From assembly GCF_014838825.1 (NCBI RefSeq), contig NZ_JACYMO010000002.1, positions 310,001 through 374,000 on the forward strand: a stretch of DNA of 64,000 bases, read 5' to 3'. Origin of the DNA: Erwinia persicina (GTDB lineage: Bacteria > Pseudomonadota > Gammaproteobacteria > Enterobacterales > Enterobacteriaceae). This document shows, piece by piece, positions 36,236-45,249 of the stretch (its first letter is position 1; each line of letters starts with the position of its first letter). The notes under the pieces were generated by a model. It did no database searches. It saw nothing but the letters and a program-made list of their open reading frames with translations, and was not told where the DNA came from. Made by a program: the position numbers and the translations under genes.

Positions 36236-36751
36236 ATGTCTCTTCCCCACGCTGACCTGACGGTCCGCGACGCCGTCCTCGCCGATATCGACGCCCTCAC
36301 CCGTATTTATGCCTGGCATGTCCTGCACGGCTGCGGTTCCTTTGAAGAAACGCCGCCTGACGCGGCAGAAATGGCCGATCGCTATCGAAAAGTCGCTTCA
36401 TTCGATCTGCCGTGGCTGGTAGCAGAGAGGGACGGACAGGTGGTGGGATATTGCTACGCCGCCCAGTATCGCCCCCGTCCGGCTTATCGCTTTACCGTCG
36501 AAGACTCAGTTTATATTGATGCCGATCAGGGCGGACGAGGCATCGGCACCGCACTGCTCGCCGCGCTGATTAGCCGCTGTCAGCAGGGGCCGTACCGGCA
36601 GATGCTGGCCATTATCGGCAATGGTGAGCGTAATGCCGGCTCACTTAACCTGCATAAGAAAATGGGCTTTGAGATCGTCGGCAACTTTCGCGCCGTGGGT
36701 TTCAAACACGGTGAATGGCGCGATACGTTATTAATGCAGCGGGCGCTATAA
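36236..36751 (+). CDS. GNAT N-acetyltransferase, phosphinothricin/methionine-sulfone type
   Basis: 171 residues. The PAT-like subfamily is recognised by VRDAVLADIDALTRIYAWHVLHG at the N-terminus, ETPPDAAEMADRYRK, and the acetyl-CoA loop DADQGGRGIGTALL near 97-110. ERNAGSLNLHKKMGFE follows near 140-155. Relatives acetylate the amino group of methionine derivatives or phosphinothricin. ATG at 36236 with GGAGAAAAC upstream. Stands alone and converges on pbpG through a 10-bp-stem hairpin. Confidence 0.85.
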   Translation: MSLPHADLTVRDAVLADIDALTRIYAWHVLHGCGSFEETPPDAAEMADRYRKVASFDLPWLVAERDGQVVGYCYAAQYRPRPAYRFTVEDSVYIDADQGGRGIGTALLAALISRCQQGPYRQMLAIIGNGERNAGSLNLHKKMGFEIVGNFRAVGFKHGEWRDTLLMQRAL

Positions 36752-36760
36752 CCGGGGCTA

Positions 36761-36792
36761 TCGGGGGCGAGTGTAAAAAGGATCGCCCCCGA
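36761..36792. terminator. Inverted repeat between the GNAT gene and pbpG
   Basis: TCGGGGGCGA/TCGCCCCCGA, a 10-bp stem with a 12-base loop between convergent genes. No T-run on either side, so terminator action is assumed from position. Confidence 0.55.
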
Positions 36793-36804
36793 CAGGAGCG
36801 CAGG

Positions 36805-37758
36805 TCACTCTACCGCGCTGTCATCGACCACACGGTTACCTGCCAGCTGTGAGGCTTTTTGCTTTTTATAACTCAAAGCTGCAGGCGGAACCGGGGAAAT
36901 TTTACCGGTTTCAATCCACTTACGCAGGCGGTTTGCGTCGGCAAAATGCGTGTATTTGCCAAACGCATCCAGCACGACCAGGGATACCGGGCGGTGATTG
37001 ATCACCGTACGCATCACCAGGCAGTGCCCCGCTTCATCGGTATAACCGGTTTTCGTCAGCTGAATATTCCAGTCCGGTCGATATACCAGATGGTTGGTAT
37101 TGCGGAACGGCAGGGTGTAATTCGGGTTACGGAACGTTGCCATATCTTCATGGGTGGTGCTCAGTTCACCCAGCAGCGGATAGCGTTTCGAGGCAATCAG
37201 CAGTTTACTCAGATCGCGCGCCGTGGAGACGTTTTTAATCGACAACCCGGTGGGTTCCACGTAGTGCGTGTTGCTCATGCCCAGCGAGCGCGCTTTGGCG
37301 TTCATCGCGCGAATAAACGCATCATAGCCGCCCGGGTAGTGGTGCGCCAGGCTGGCCGCTGCGCGGTTTTCCGAGGACATCAGCGCCAGCAGCATCATGT
37401 TCTTGCGGCTGATTTCGCTGTTAAGACGTACGCGGGAATAGACGCCGCGCATCTCCGGGGTATGGCTGATATCGACTGTCAGCATTTCATCCATCGGCAG
37501 ATGGGCATCCAGCGTCACCATGACCGTCATCAACTTAGTGATCGAGGCGATCGGCCGCACCAAATCAGGGTGGCTGGCGTAGATCACCTTCTGGGTATTC
37601 AGATCGACGATCATTGCACTGCCTGAGGCAATTTCAGGCTGGGCGGCGGTCGTCACAACGGCAGGCGTCTGCGACCGCGCGACAGCCTGAGTCAGAATGC
37701 CCTGCGCAGACAGCAGCAGAGCCACACTTAATAGAGACAAACGAATTTTTGCAGGCAT
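36805..37758 (-). CDS. pbpG: D-alanyl-D-alanine endopeptidase (PBP7)
   Basis: 317 residues from the ATG at 37758, which matches the E. coli N-terminus (MP-K-R-S) and starts a signal peptide ending near AVA (residue 27). Low-molecular-weight penicillin-binding protein with S-x-x-K at 72-75 (SITK), S-x-N at 129-131 (SEN) and KTG at 236-238. It cuts peptide cross-links of peptidoglycan in the periplasm. Ribosome site is weak (TTAAG). Flanked by yohC as in E. coli. Confidence 0.96.
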   Translation of the reverse strand: MPAKIRLSLLSVALLLSAQGILTQAVARSQTPAVVTTAAQPEIASGSAMIVDLNTQKVIYASHPDLVRPIASITKLMTVMVTLDAHLPMDEMLTVDISHTPEMRGVYSRVRLNSEISRKNMMLLALMSSENRAAASLAHHYPGGYDAFIRAMNAKARSLGMSNTHYVEPTGLSIKNVSTARDLSKLLIASKRYPLLGELSTTHEDMATFRNPNYTLPFRNTNHLVYRPDWNIQLTKTGYTDEAGHCLVMRTVINHRPVSLVVLDAFGKYTHFADANRLRKWIETGKISPVPPAALSYKKQKASQLAGNRVVDDSAVE

Positions 37759-37897
37759 CGTAAACTTAACGGCTGGTAAGGTGGGTGTGGAAGCCACACA
37801 CCGCGTCCCGCACGCGTTGCGGGGGCTGGCCGACGCATAATACGCCGAAGGTTAAGGATTTTCCTACAGGATATTCGTTTCCGGGCGTTACCAGCAA

Positions 37898-37917
37898 ACC
37901 GCCGGTTTCCCGGCGGT
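37898..37917. terminator. Hairpin downstream of yohC
   Basis: ACCGCCGG/CCGGCGGT with a TTTC loop, 9 bp beyond the yohC stop. The T tract is weak. Confidence 0.5.
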
Positions 37918-37925
37918 ACCGGTGG

Positions 37926-38513
37926 TCAGAAAAGCTGATAGCCATAGCCCCAAATCACCACGGTCATCGCCAGTAACACTTCAAACACCAGGATGCCAAT
38001 AGCCAGGGTGGATCCGGAAAGCCGCAGACTCTCTTCACGGTCAATATTCAGGAACAGCGGGATGCCGACGTACAGCAGGTAGCCGGTGTAGGCTAACGCC
38101 AGCGCACCGACCAGTACGCAGAGCCATACCAGCGGATAGAGCGCGACCAGCCCGCTGATAAACAGCGGCGTAGCCACATAGCCGGCGAACACCCGACAGC
38201 GGGAGAGCGAGGGCCGCTGCGGGTAATCCCGCGCCATCCACCAGATAACCCGCCCCATCACCGCCACGCCCAGCAGGATCAGGGCATAGAACAGCACAGC
38301 CAGTGAGAAGGCGGTGGCCAGCGACAGGGGGATAGTGCGTTCTATCCCTATATCCCAGCCGATCTGTGTGGTGCCGATAAAGGCGCAGAGCACCGGGATC
38401 AGCGCCATCAGCAGGACGTGGTGAGTGTAATGGTGCGAGAGCGTTTCATTCTCTTGCTTAATGTCGCGCATCTCCCGACCCGGATGCGCAAGCAGTCCCC
38501 AGACATGGTTCAT
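37926..38513 (-). CDS. yohC: YohC, Yip1-family inner-membrane protein
   Basis: 195 residues, identical in length to E. coli YohC. About five transmembrane segments follow the soluble N-terminus (MNHVWGLLAHPGREMRDIKQENE), including LLMALIPVLCAFIG, LATAFSLAVLFYALILLGVAVMG, YPLVWLCVLVGALALAYTGYLLYVG and a final LAIGILVFEVLLAMTVVIWG. Function unknown. Position between pbpG and yohD matches E. coli. Confidence 0.93.
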   Translation of the reverse strand: MNHVWGLLAHPGREMRDIKQENETLSHHYTHHVLLMALIPVLCAFIGTTQIGWDIGIERTIPLSLATAFSLAVLFYALILLGVAVMGRVIWWMARDYPQRPSLSRCRVFAGYVATPLFISGLVALYPLVWLCVLVGALALAYTGYLLYVGIPLFLNIDREESLRLSGSTLAIGILVFEVLLAMTVVIWGYGYQLF

Positions 38514-38736
38514 AGCATCACTCCTCTGTACGACGGACCGCCAGCAGGCACTGTTCAGGGCGGCATCTCTTCAAGTATAAGCGGCTCTGAATAGTTTGTT
38601 TTTTAACCCGACATGAAATGTATTAAGCACTTCATTACATGCAAAAAATAAAGCGTCTGAAAGCACTGAAGCTGCAAGATCTGTTAAAAGGGTTAGACTT
38701 AGCGGCACAAATACAATGAGGAGTACCGGTTCTCTG

Positions 38737-39306
38737 ATGGATGTGAATACGCTGATTTCCCAGTATGGCTACTGGGCATTATTTATTGGTTGTCTGGCAG
38801 AAGGCGAGACTTTTACCCTGCTGGGTGGTGTCGCCGCCCATGAAGGTTTGCTGCACTATGGCTGGGTGGTGCTGGTGGCGATGTGCGGTGGGATTCTGGG
38901 TGATACTGCCCTGTTCTTTATTGGCCGCCGCTACGGGGAGCCGATCCTCCAGCGGTTCAGAAAGCATCAGCAGCAGATCGATCGCGCTAACCGCTTGATC
39001 CGCAAGCGGCCGGTTCTGTTCGTGATCGGCGTGCGTTTTATGTACGGGCTGCGCATTGTCGGGCCGATTATTATTGGTGCCAGCAGGCTGTCGCCGCGTA
39101 AGTTTTTACTGTTTAATCTGGTCGGCGCGGCGCTGTGGGCGGTCATTTTTGTCACCCTCGGCTACCTGGGTGGACGGGTGATTGCCCCCTGGCTGCATCA
39201 GCTCGATCATCACCTGAAGCATCTGTTCTGGCTGCTGCTGGCGGTGGTCGTCGTATGGGGAGTCCGCTGGGCGGTGAAACACCGCAACAGCAATAATAAA
39301 CAGTAA
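38737..39306 (+). CDS. yohD: YohD, DedA-family inner-membrane protein
   Basis: 189 residues from the ATG at 38737, whose N-terminus (MDVNTLISQYGYWAL) matches E. coli YohD. The AGGAG is 13 bases away, so a start at 38716 cannot be excluded. DedA/SNARE-associated hallmarks are the E-x-x-x-P-like GCLAEGETFTLLGG near 22-35, FIGRRYG and RFMYGLRIVGPIIIGAS near 99-115. DedA proteins act in membrane homeostasis and lipid scrambling. Four to five membrane segments. Confidence 0.93.
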   Translation: MDVNTLISQYGYWALFIGCLAEGETFTLLGGVAAHEGLLHYGWVVLVAMCGGILGDTALFFIGRRYGEPILQRFRKHQQQIDRANRLIRKRPVLFVIGVRFMYGLRIVGPIIIGASRLSPRKFLLFNLVGAALWAVIFVTLGYLGGRVIAPWLHQLDHHLKHLFWLLLAVVVVWGVRWAVKHRNSNNKQ

Positions 39307-39323
39307 AGGTCAGCGATGCGGGA

Positions 39324-39974
39324 TCAGGATGAGGGGCTCCCCGGCAGCTGCCGGAAAAAGTCCGCATAGGCCGGTGCTCTGACCTGCTCCAGCACTTCCG
39401 CCAGCTGCGCCAGCGGCGCTTCCGACCAGTCCACGCGCAAATCAATATCCGCATAAGGGCGGCTGTCCCACACCTTCAGTGCCGCAGAGCGGATGCCCCG
39501 CCCATCCCCTCCGGCCTGCTGTGCCGCGTTCAGTGCCGCCAGCATCCGGTCCGCCAGCGGCAGGCGTGCGGCACGTTCAAACGCCGCCTGCATCGACACC
39601 AGCACACCATCGCCCGCCAGCATATTGCCCGCCACCGCCATCTGCACGCCCGCCACGCTGCTGAACCAGCGCCCGCAAAGGCTGCCGCTCCAGTGCGCCG
39701 TCGCTCCGGCATGGTCGACGATCAGCAGCTGACGCCGTTCGCGCGCCTCATCCTCTTTCAGCAGCAGGTGCAGCGTCTGCTCCGCGCTCAGTCCCGCCGT
39801 CAGCAGCTCCAGCCCGCGAATGCCGTAAAGGGGGTTGGTCAGGGCCTGGGTGGCAATGGCTCCGGTGCGGGCCCGGCCGTGGATCACCAGCGCCCCCACT
39901 GCCGGGCCGCCCGTGGCGGTGGCCGCCGCCAGCGCGCCGCTTTGCGCATCGCGTGCCACAATGGAAAAGGTCAT
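39324..39974 (-). CDS. DUF1028 (Ntn-hydrolase-like) protein
   Basis: 216 residues with the DUF1028 N-terminus M-T-F-S-I-V-A-R-D and the following GGPAVGALVIHGRARTGAIATQALTNPLYGIRGLELL. The fold is that of N-terminal nucleophile hydrolases. Thr2 or Ser4 would be the candidate nucleophile, and an Asp-rich C-terminus (DSRPYADIDLRVDW) is conserved. Members lie next to peptide transporters and peptidases, so an amide- or peptide-cleaving job is plausible but unproven. Divergent from the ABC operon, sharing two palindromes. Confidence 0.85.
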   Translation of the reverse strand: MTFSIVARDAQSGALAAATATGGPAVGALVIHGRARTGAIATQALTNPLYGIRGLELLTAGLSAEQTLHLLLKEDEARERRQLLIVDHAGATAHWSGSLCGRWFSSVAGVQMAVAGNMLAGDGVLVSMQAAFERAARLPLADRMLAALNAAQQAGGDGRGIRSAALKVWDSRPYADIDLRVDWSEAPLAQLAEVLEQVRAPAYADFFRQLPGSPSS

Positions 39975-40001
39975 TGCGCCCTCCTTCTGTCAGGCAGATC
40001 A

Positions 40002-40019
40002 AATTTATATGGATAAATT
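40002..40019. promoter_or_regulatory. Operator-like palindrome 1 of the DUF1028/ABC promoter region
   Basis: AATTTAT-ATGG-ATAAATT, a perfect 7-4-7 inverted repeat, 27 bp from the DUF1028 start. Confidence 0.7.
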
Positions 40020-40033
40020 ATTGCACTTAACTC

Positions 40034-40051
40034 TATTTATACGCATAAATA
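40034..40051. promoter_or_regulatory. Operator-like palindrome 2 of the DUF1028/ABC promoter region
   Basis: TATTTAT-ACGC-ATAAATA, a perfect 7-4-7 inverted repeat. Its centre is 32 bp from that of palindrome 1, about three helical turns. It probably binds the FadR-type regulator of the operon. Confidence 0.7.
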
Positions 40052-40123
40052 ACAAACAGGACAAACTTTGTTCATCCGCATGTCACACAGGTGCGGTGAT
40101 CGCTCTGCTTAACGAGGACCGCT

Positions 40124-41695
40124 ATGTTCAAATCGCTACGCACCGGGTTGCACTGTCTTACTGCCTGCTTCGCCCTGCTCACCCTCGCCCCCCAGGCCGG
40201 GGCTGAGTCACCTCCCGGCGTGCTGGTGGTAGGCCAGGTGGCCGAGCCGCAGTCGCTTGATCCTCAGGTGGCGACCGCCGCTAACGATTCGCGCATTCTG
40301 GTGAATATTTACGATGGTCTGGTCCGTAATGCTCCCGGCTCACTCACCATTGAGCCGGCGCTGGCCAGCCGCTGGGAGATCAGCCCGGACGGGCTGCGCT
40401 ATACCTTCCACCTGCGCGAAGGGGTGACCTTCCAGGACGGCACGCCGTTTAACGCCGGGGCGGTGAAATTCACCTTTGAACGCATGCTCAATAAGCAGCA
40501 TCCCTACTATCACACCGGCCCGTTCCCGCTGAGCTTCTTCTTCTCCTCTATCGATACCATCACCACGCCGGACGCCCAGACGGTGGTCTTTACGCTGAAG
40601 CAGCCTTTTGCTCCGCTGCTCTCCAATCTTGCCACGCCCGCCGGGCTGATTGTCTCCCCGGCCGCCGTGAAAAAATATGATAAAGACGTGGGCCGTCATC
40701 CGGTTGGCACCGGGGCCTTCCGTTTTGGTGAATGGCAGGCGAATCAGCGCGTTGTACTGACCGCGAATAAAGATTACTGGGACGGTGCGCCGAAGCTGGA
40801 GGCCGTGGTATTCCGTCCGATCACCGATGGCAACACCCGCACCGCAGAGATGCTCTCAGGAGGTATTGATGCCATGGTCGAGGTGCCACCGGATACGGTT
40901 AACACCTTTGCCGGTAATCCCCAGTTTCAGCTTCACCAGGCCGTCGGTCCGCACGTCTGGTTTCTGCTGCTGAACACCCGCGAAAAGCCGTTTAACGATA
41001 AGCGCGTCCGCCAGGCGGTGAACTACGCGGTCAACAAGCAGGCGCTGGTCGACAACGTGTTGCAGGGATCCGCGCAGGTGGCTGACGGCCCCATTCCCTC
41101 GGCGTTTACGTGGGCCGCGAACAAAGATGTCAGTCCTTATCCGTATGACCCGGCCAAAGCCCGCGCGCTGCTGAAGGAAGCCGGGGCCGAAGGTGCCACG
41201 CTGAACTTCTCTGTCACCGAGGGCGGGTCAGGCATGCTGGATCCGGTACCGATGGCAACGGCCATTCAGGCCGATCTGAAAGCCGTGGGGCTGAACGTGA
41301 AGATCCAGACCTGGGAATGGAACACCTACCTGGCGAAAGTGAACGCCGGGCTGACGCCGCAGACCCAGATGGCAGAGATGGCGTGGATGACTAACGACCC
41401 GGATACGCTGCCCTTCCTGACACTGCGACGCGATGCCTGGCCGGATAAAGGCGGCTTTAACTCCGGTTACTACAGCAATCCGCAGGTCGACACCCTGCTG
41501 GATGAAGCCCGCAGGACCAGCGATCAGCAGAAGCGTGGTGCGCTGTATCGCCAGGTGCAGGCCATTGTTCACGACGACGCACCCTGGCTGTTTGTCGCCA
41601 ACTGGAAACAGAATGCCGTCACCACCCGCCAGGTGCAGAACTTTGCCCTGCAACCCAACTTCAACCTGATCCTGCATCAGGTTAGTAAACCCTGA
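40124..41695 (+). CDS. ABC transporter periplasmic peptide-binding protein
   Basis: 523 residues, SBP family 5. The signal peptide ends near QAGA (residue 28). Family signatures are EPQSLDPQVATAANDSRILVNIYDGLVR near 38-65 and PALASRWEISPDGLRYTFHLREGVTFQDGTPF near 75-105. It should bind a dipeptide, oligopeptide or similar ligand in the periplasm and hand it to the permeases encoded next. GAGG precedes the ATG. First gene of the operon; the ligand cannot be told from sequence. Confidence 0.93.
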   Translation: MFKSLRTGLHCLTACFALLTLAPQAGAESPPGVLVVGQVAEPQSLDPQVATAANDSRILVNIYDGLVRNAPGSLTIEPALASRWEISPDGLRYTFHLREGVTFQDGTPFNAGAVKFTFERMLNKQHPYYHTGPFPLSFFFSSIDTITTPDAQTVVFTLKQPFAPLLSNLATPAGLIVSPAAVKKYDKDVGRHPVGTGAFRFGEWQANQRVVLTANKDYWDGAPKLEAVVFRPITDGNTRTAEMLSGGIDAMVEVPPDTVNTFAGNPQFQLHQAVGPHVWFLLLNTREKPFNDKRVRQAVNYAVNKQALVDNVLQGSAQVADGPIPSAFTWAANKDVSPYPYDPAKARALLKEAGAEGATLNFSVTEGGSGMLDPVPMATAIQADLKAVGLNVKIQTWEWNTYLAKVNAGLTPQTQMAEMAWMTNDPDTLPFLTLRRDAWPDKGGFNSGYYSNPQVDTLLDEARRTSDQQKRGALYRQVQAIVHDDAPWLFVANWKQNAVTTRQVQNFALQPNFNLILHQVSKP

Positions 41696-41710
41696 CGGAG
41701 GAGGCCTGCT

Positions 41711-42658
41711 ATGTGGAGCTTTTTATTACGGCGTCTGATCGGGGTGATCCCGGTAATAATCGGGCTGTCGCTGATTGTTTTTCTGTTGATGGCGATGATC
41801 CCCGGCAACCCGGCACAGGCGCTGCTGGGGGCGTTTGCCACCCCGGAGAACGTCGCCCGCGTCAGCGCCGAGCTGGGTCTGGATAAACCGCTGTGGCAGC
41901 AGTATTTTATCTGGGTCAACAACCTGCTACACGGCGATTTCGGGCGCTCTTACGTCCTGAATCGCCCGGTGATTGATGAAGTACTGGAGCGTCTGAACGC
42001 CACTCTGCTGCTCGGCGGCTGCGCCCTGCTGTTAAGCGTTGTTTTCGGCCTGCTGGCGGGTGTGACCTCCGCCGTACGTCAGTTTGGCTGGGGCGACAGA
42101 ATCATCACCCTGCTGGTACTGATCGGCATTTCACTGCCCTCTTTCCTCATTGGCCTGCTGATGATTATGCTGTTTGCCGTCAGCCTGCGCTGGTTCCCGG
42201 CCTCCGGGATGTTTGCCATTTACGGCGGCGGCGATGCGCTGGATCTGCTGCATCATCTGACCCTGCCCGCTATCACCCTGGCCATTGTCGCAACCGGGGT
42301 GATCGCCCGTCTGACACGTACCGCAATGCTGGAAGTCCTGCGCCAGGATTATATCCGCACCGCCCGTGCCAAAGGCGTCAGCGAGCGCCGGGTGATCTGG
42401 CGTCACGCCTTTCGCGTGGCCCTGGTGTCGGTGATCCCGGCCATCGGTATTCAGGCCGGGTTTGTGCTCGGCGGGGCAGTGTATATCGAAACCGTGTTCC
42501 AGTGGCCGGGCCTGGGGGCCATGCTGGTTAAAGCGGTCTCCACGCGCGATCTGCTGCTGGTGCAGGGCGGCGTGCTGGTGGCGGCCATTTCCTACGTACT
42601 GATTAATCTGCTGACCGACATCGTTCAGGCCTGTCTTGACCCGAGGGTAAAATCATGA
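41711..42658 (+). CDS. ABC transporter permease (DppB type)
   Basis: 315 residues with six membrane segments. The N-terminal SFLLRRLIGVIPVIIGLSLIVFLLMAMIPGNPA is typical of DppB/OppB proteins, and the EAA loop (DYIRTARAKGVSERRVIWRHAFR near 214-236) contacts the ATPase. A strong GGAGGAGG ribosome site precedes the ATG. Its stop overlaps the next gene (ATGA). Forms a heterodimeric channel with the permease half of the fused protein that follows. Confidence 0.93.
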   Translation: MWSFLLRRLIGVIPVIIGLSLIVFLLMAMIPGNPAQALLGAFATPENVARVSAELGLDKPLWQQYFIWVNNLLHGDFGRSYVLNRPVIDEVLERLNATLLLGGCALLLSVVFGLLAGVTSAVRQFGWGDRIITLLVLIGISLPSFLIGLLMIMLFAVSLRWFPASGMFAIYGGGDALDLLHHLTLPAITLAIVATGVIARLTRTAMLEVLRQDYIRTARAKGVSERRVIWRHAFRVALVSVIPAIGIQAGFVLGGAVYIETVFQWPGLGAMLVKAVSTRDLLLVQGGVLVAAISYVLINLLTDIVQACLDPRVKS

Positions 42659-44424
42659 CTGTTAACACCGCCCCTCCCGCACGACGCACCGGCTGGTCGC
42701 TGTTGCTGCATAACCGCCTGGCGGCGCTGGGACTGCTGCTGCTGATTGTCACCATCACGGCAGCGCTGCTCGCGCCGCTGCTGCCGCTGCCGGACCCGGA
42801 TGCCACCGATCTGCTTAAACGGCTGGCTCCGCCGCTGACGCCGGGTCATCTGCTGGGCACGGATGCGCTGGGACGCGATATGCTGTCGCGCCTGCTGTGG
42901 GGCACGCGGGTGTCGGTGGCCGTCGGCCTGAGCGCCACCCTGCTGGCGGCGGTATGCGGCACGCTGGTCGGGCTGATTGCCGGTTACGCCGCCGGGCGCA
43001 CCGACAATATTCTGATGCGGTTGATCGATATGATCATGGCCTTCCCGTATATATTATTGGCCCTGGCGATCGTCGCCGTCCTCGGCCCGGGCCTGCTGAA
43101 TGCGCTGTATGCCATAGCGCTGGTCAATATTCCTTTCTTTGCCCGCAACGTGCGTGGCCTGACCCTCGGCCTGCGCGGGCGCGACTTTATTCAGGCAGCC
43201 AGGCTGTCCGGTAAAAACCACACCCAGATCCTGTTAACGGAAGTGCTGCCTAACGTCCTGCCGCTGATTGTTGTCACCCTCTCTACCACTATCGGCTGGA
43301 TGATTCTGGAAACTGCGGGGCTGTCATTTCTCGGACTGGGAACCCAGCCACCGGATGCAGATTTAGGATCGATGCTCGGTCAGGGGCGCAGCCAGCTGTT
43401 TATCGCTCCCCACGTCGCCCTGGTGCCAGGGGTAATGATCTTCCTGCTGGTGATCGGCTTTAACCTGCTTGGCGACGGCGTACGCGACCTGCTGGATCCG
43501 CGCCTCAAGTCCGGTGCCCTGCTGCGTTCGCAGGCCATGACCACCGTTGACCGCGCGCAGATCCCGGCACGCACCCACCCGGAGGCGCTGCTAGAAGTGG
43601 CCGGTTTACAGGTGGCCTTCAGCCGGGGTCAGCAACGCGTCCCGACGGTAAAAGGCATCAGCTTCCATCTACACGCCGGGGAGTGCCTCGGTCTGATCGG
43701 TGAAAGCGGCTCCGGCAAAAGCGTCAGTGCGCTGGCGATTATGGGGCTGGTTGCTTCCCCGCCCGGCGTGATCACCGGCGGTAGCGTCTGGCTGGGCAAC
43801 GAAGAGCTGCTGTCGCTCTCACCGGCAGCCATGCAACAACGCCGTGGCGTGCGGGTGGCCTATATATTCCAGGATCCGCTGACGTCACTGCATCCGCAGA
43901 TGCGCATCGGCCAGCAGCTGGTTGAGGCTATCCAGTGCCACCAGCCGCTGAGCGCAGCGGCGGCGCGGGCTAAGGCGATTACCCTGCTGGAGGATACCGG
44001 CATTCAGCAGGCCGCAGAGCGCTTTGACGCCTGGCCACATCAGCTGTCCGGCGGCCAGCGCCAGCGCGTCGGTATTGCCATCGCCCTGGCCAACGATCCG
44101 CAGGTGATTATTGCCGACGAACCCACCACCGCGCTGGACGTGACGGTACAGGCACGCATTCTGGCGCTGCTGAACGATCTGCGCCACAAACGCGGGCTGG
44201 CGCTGCTGTTTATCACCCATGACTTTGCTGTGGTCAGCGAGATGTGCGATCGGGTGGCGGTGATGCGTCACGGGGAAATTGTTGAGAGCGGCAGTACCGC
44301 CTCGGTACTGCAGGCTCCGCGCCACGACTACACGCGGCGGCTGATTGCCAGCGTGCCGCAGCGCGGCCAGGGCCGGGCCTTCCTGCAACAGATCCGTCAG
44401 CTGCACGCGCGGGAGACATCATGA
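42655..44424 (+). CDS. Fused ABC permease (DppC type) and ATPase (DppD type)
   Basis: 589 residues. Residues 1-290 are a DppC-like permease with six membrane segments and an EAA loop (GRDFIQAARLSGKNHTQILLTEVLPN). Residues 305-589 are an ABC ATPase: Walker A GESGSGKS near 349, signature LSGGQRQRVGIA, Walker B VIIADEPTTALD. In most dpp/opp operons these are two genes; the fusion seems to be genuine because the frame is continuous and no stop or start breaks it. Overlaps both neighbours by 4 bp. Inner-membrane component. Confidence 0.93.
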   Translation: MTVNTAPPARRTGWSLLLHNRLAALGLLLLIVTITAALLAPLLPLPDPDATDLLKRLAPPLTPGHLLGTDALGRDMLSRLLWGTRVSVAVGLSATLLAAVCGTLVGLIAGYAAGRTDNILMRLIDMIMAFPYILLALAIVAVLGPGLLNALYAIALVNIPFFARNVRGLTLGLRGRDFIQAARLSGKNHTQILLTEVLPNVLPLIVVTLSTTIGWMILETAGLSFLGLGTQPPDADLGSMLGQGRSQLFIAPHVALVPGVMIFLLVIGFNLLGDGVRDLLDPRLKSGALLRSQAMTTVDRAQIPARTHPEALLEVAGLQVAFSRGQQRVPTVKGISFHLHAGECLGLIGESGSGKSVSALAIMGLVASPPGVITGGSVWLGNEELLSLSPAAMQQRRGVRVAYIFQDPLTSLHPQMRIGQQLVEAIQCHQPLSAAAARAKAITLLEDTGIQQAAERFDAWPHQLSGGQRQRVGIAIALANDPQVIIADEPTTALDVTVQARILALLNDLRHKRGLALLFITHDFAVVSEMCDRVAVMRHGEIVESGSTASVLQAPRHDYTRRLIASVPQRGQGRAFLQQIRQLHARETS

Positions 44425-45236
44425 AAAAAGTGATTGAAATACACGATCTGAAGAAAACCTATCACGGCCACGGTGGCTGGTGGCAGCGCAGCGCTTCCGT
44501 CGATGCCGTAAAGGGCATCAGTCTGGATCTCTGGCAGGGGGAAACGCTTGCCGTGGTGGGGGAAAGCGGCAGCGGGAAAAGCACCCTGGCACGGATGCTG
44601 GTCGGGCTGGAGTCTCCGACTTCAGGCAGCCTGACCCTGCAGGGCGAGGATGCCCGCGTTCTGGCGCAGCGCGGCGTTCAGGCCTTTGGCAAGACCATCC
44701 AGTATGTGTTTCAGGACCCGGTGGCCTCACTGAACCCACGCAAAACGATTCAGCAAATCCTCAGCGTCCCGCTGCAGCGCCTGTGCGGCTATCAGGCCAG
44801 TGCCTGTCTGCCCCGTCTGCAGCAGCTGCTGACGGCAGTCAATATGCCTCACGACGCCCTGCACTGCTATCCTCATGAGTTTTCAGGCGGTCAGGCCCAG
44901 CGGCTGGCCATTGCCCGTGCCCTGGCGGCAGAGGCCCGGATCCTGGTGCTGGATGAGCCCGTCAGTGCGCTGGATGTCTCCGTACAGGCCCAGGTTCTAC
45001 TGCTGCTGGAGGATCTCAAACAGCAGTTTGGCCTTTCTTACCTTTTCATCAGTCACGATCTGGCGGTAGTGGAATCGATTGCCGACCGCGTGGCGGTGAT
45101 GAATTCTGGTACTATCGTCGAGTGCGCCGCCACGCAAACGCTGTTCAGTGCCCCCAGGCATGAGTACAGCCGCCAGCTGCTGGCCAGCGCGCCGGCCTGG
45201 CAGGCCACGCCGCCAGGCGTTCAGCCCACTTTCTGA
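44421..45236 (+). CDS. ABC transporter ATPase (DppF type)
   Basis: 271 residues. Walker A GESGSGKST near 46-54, the oligopeptide-type insert TIQYVFQDPVASLNPRKTI, signature FSGGQAQRLAIARA and Walker B ILVLDEPVSALD are all intact. Second ATPase of the importer, pairing with the ATPase half of the fused protein. ATGA overlap with that gene. Ends 13 bp before the regulator gene. Confidence 0.95.
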   Translation: MKKVIEIHDLKKTYHGHGGWWQRSASVDAVKGISLDLWQGETLAVVGESGSGKSTLARMLVGLESPTSGSLTLQGEDARVLAQRGVQAFGKTIQYVFQDPVASLNPRKTIQQILSVPLQRLCGYQASACLPRLQQLLTAVNMPHDALHCYPHEFSGGQAQRLAIARALAAEARILVLDEPVSALDVSVQAQVLLLLEDLKQQFGLSYLFISHDLAVVESIADRVAVMNSGTIVECAATQTLFSAPRHEYSRQLLASAPAWQATPPGVQPTF

Positions 45237-45249
45237 TATACAGGTGACC

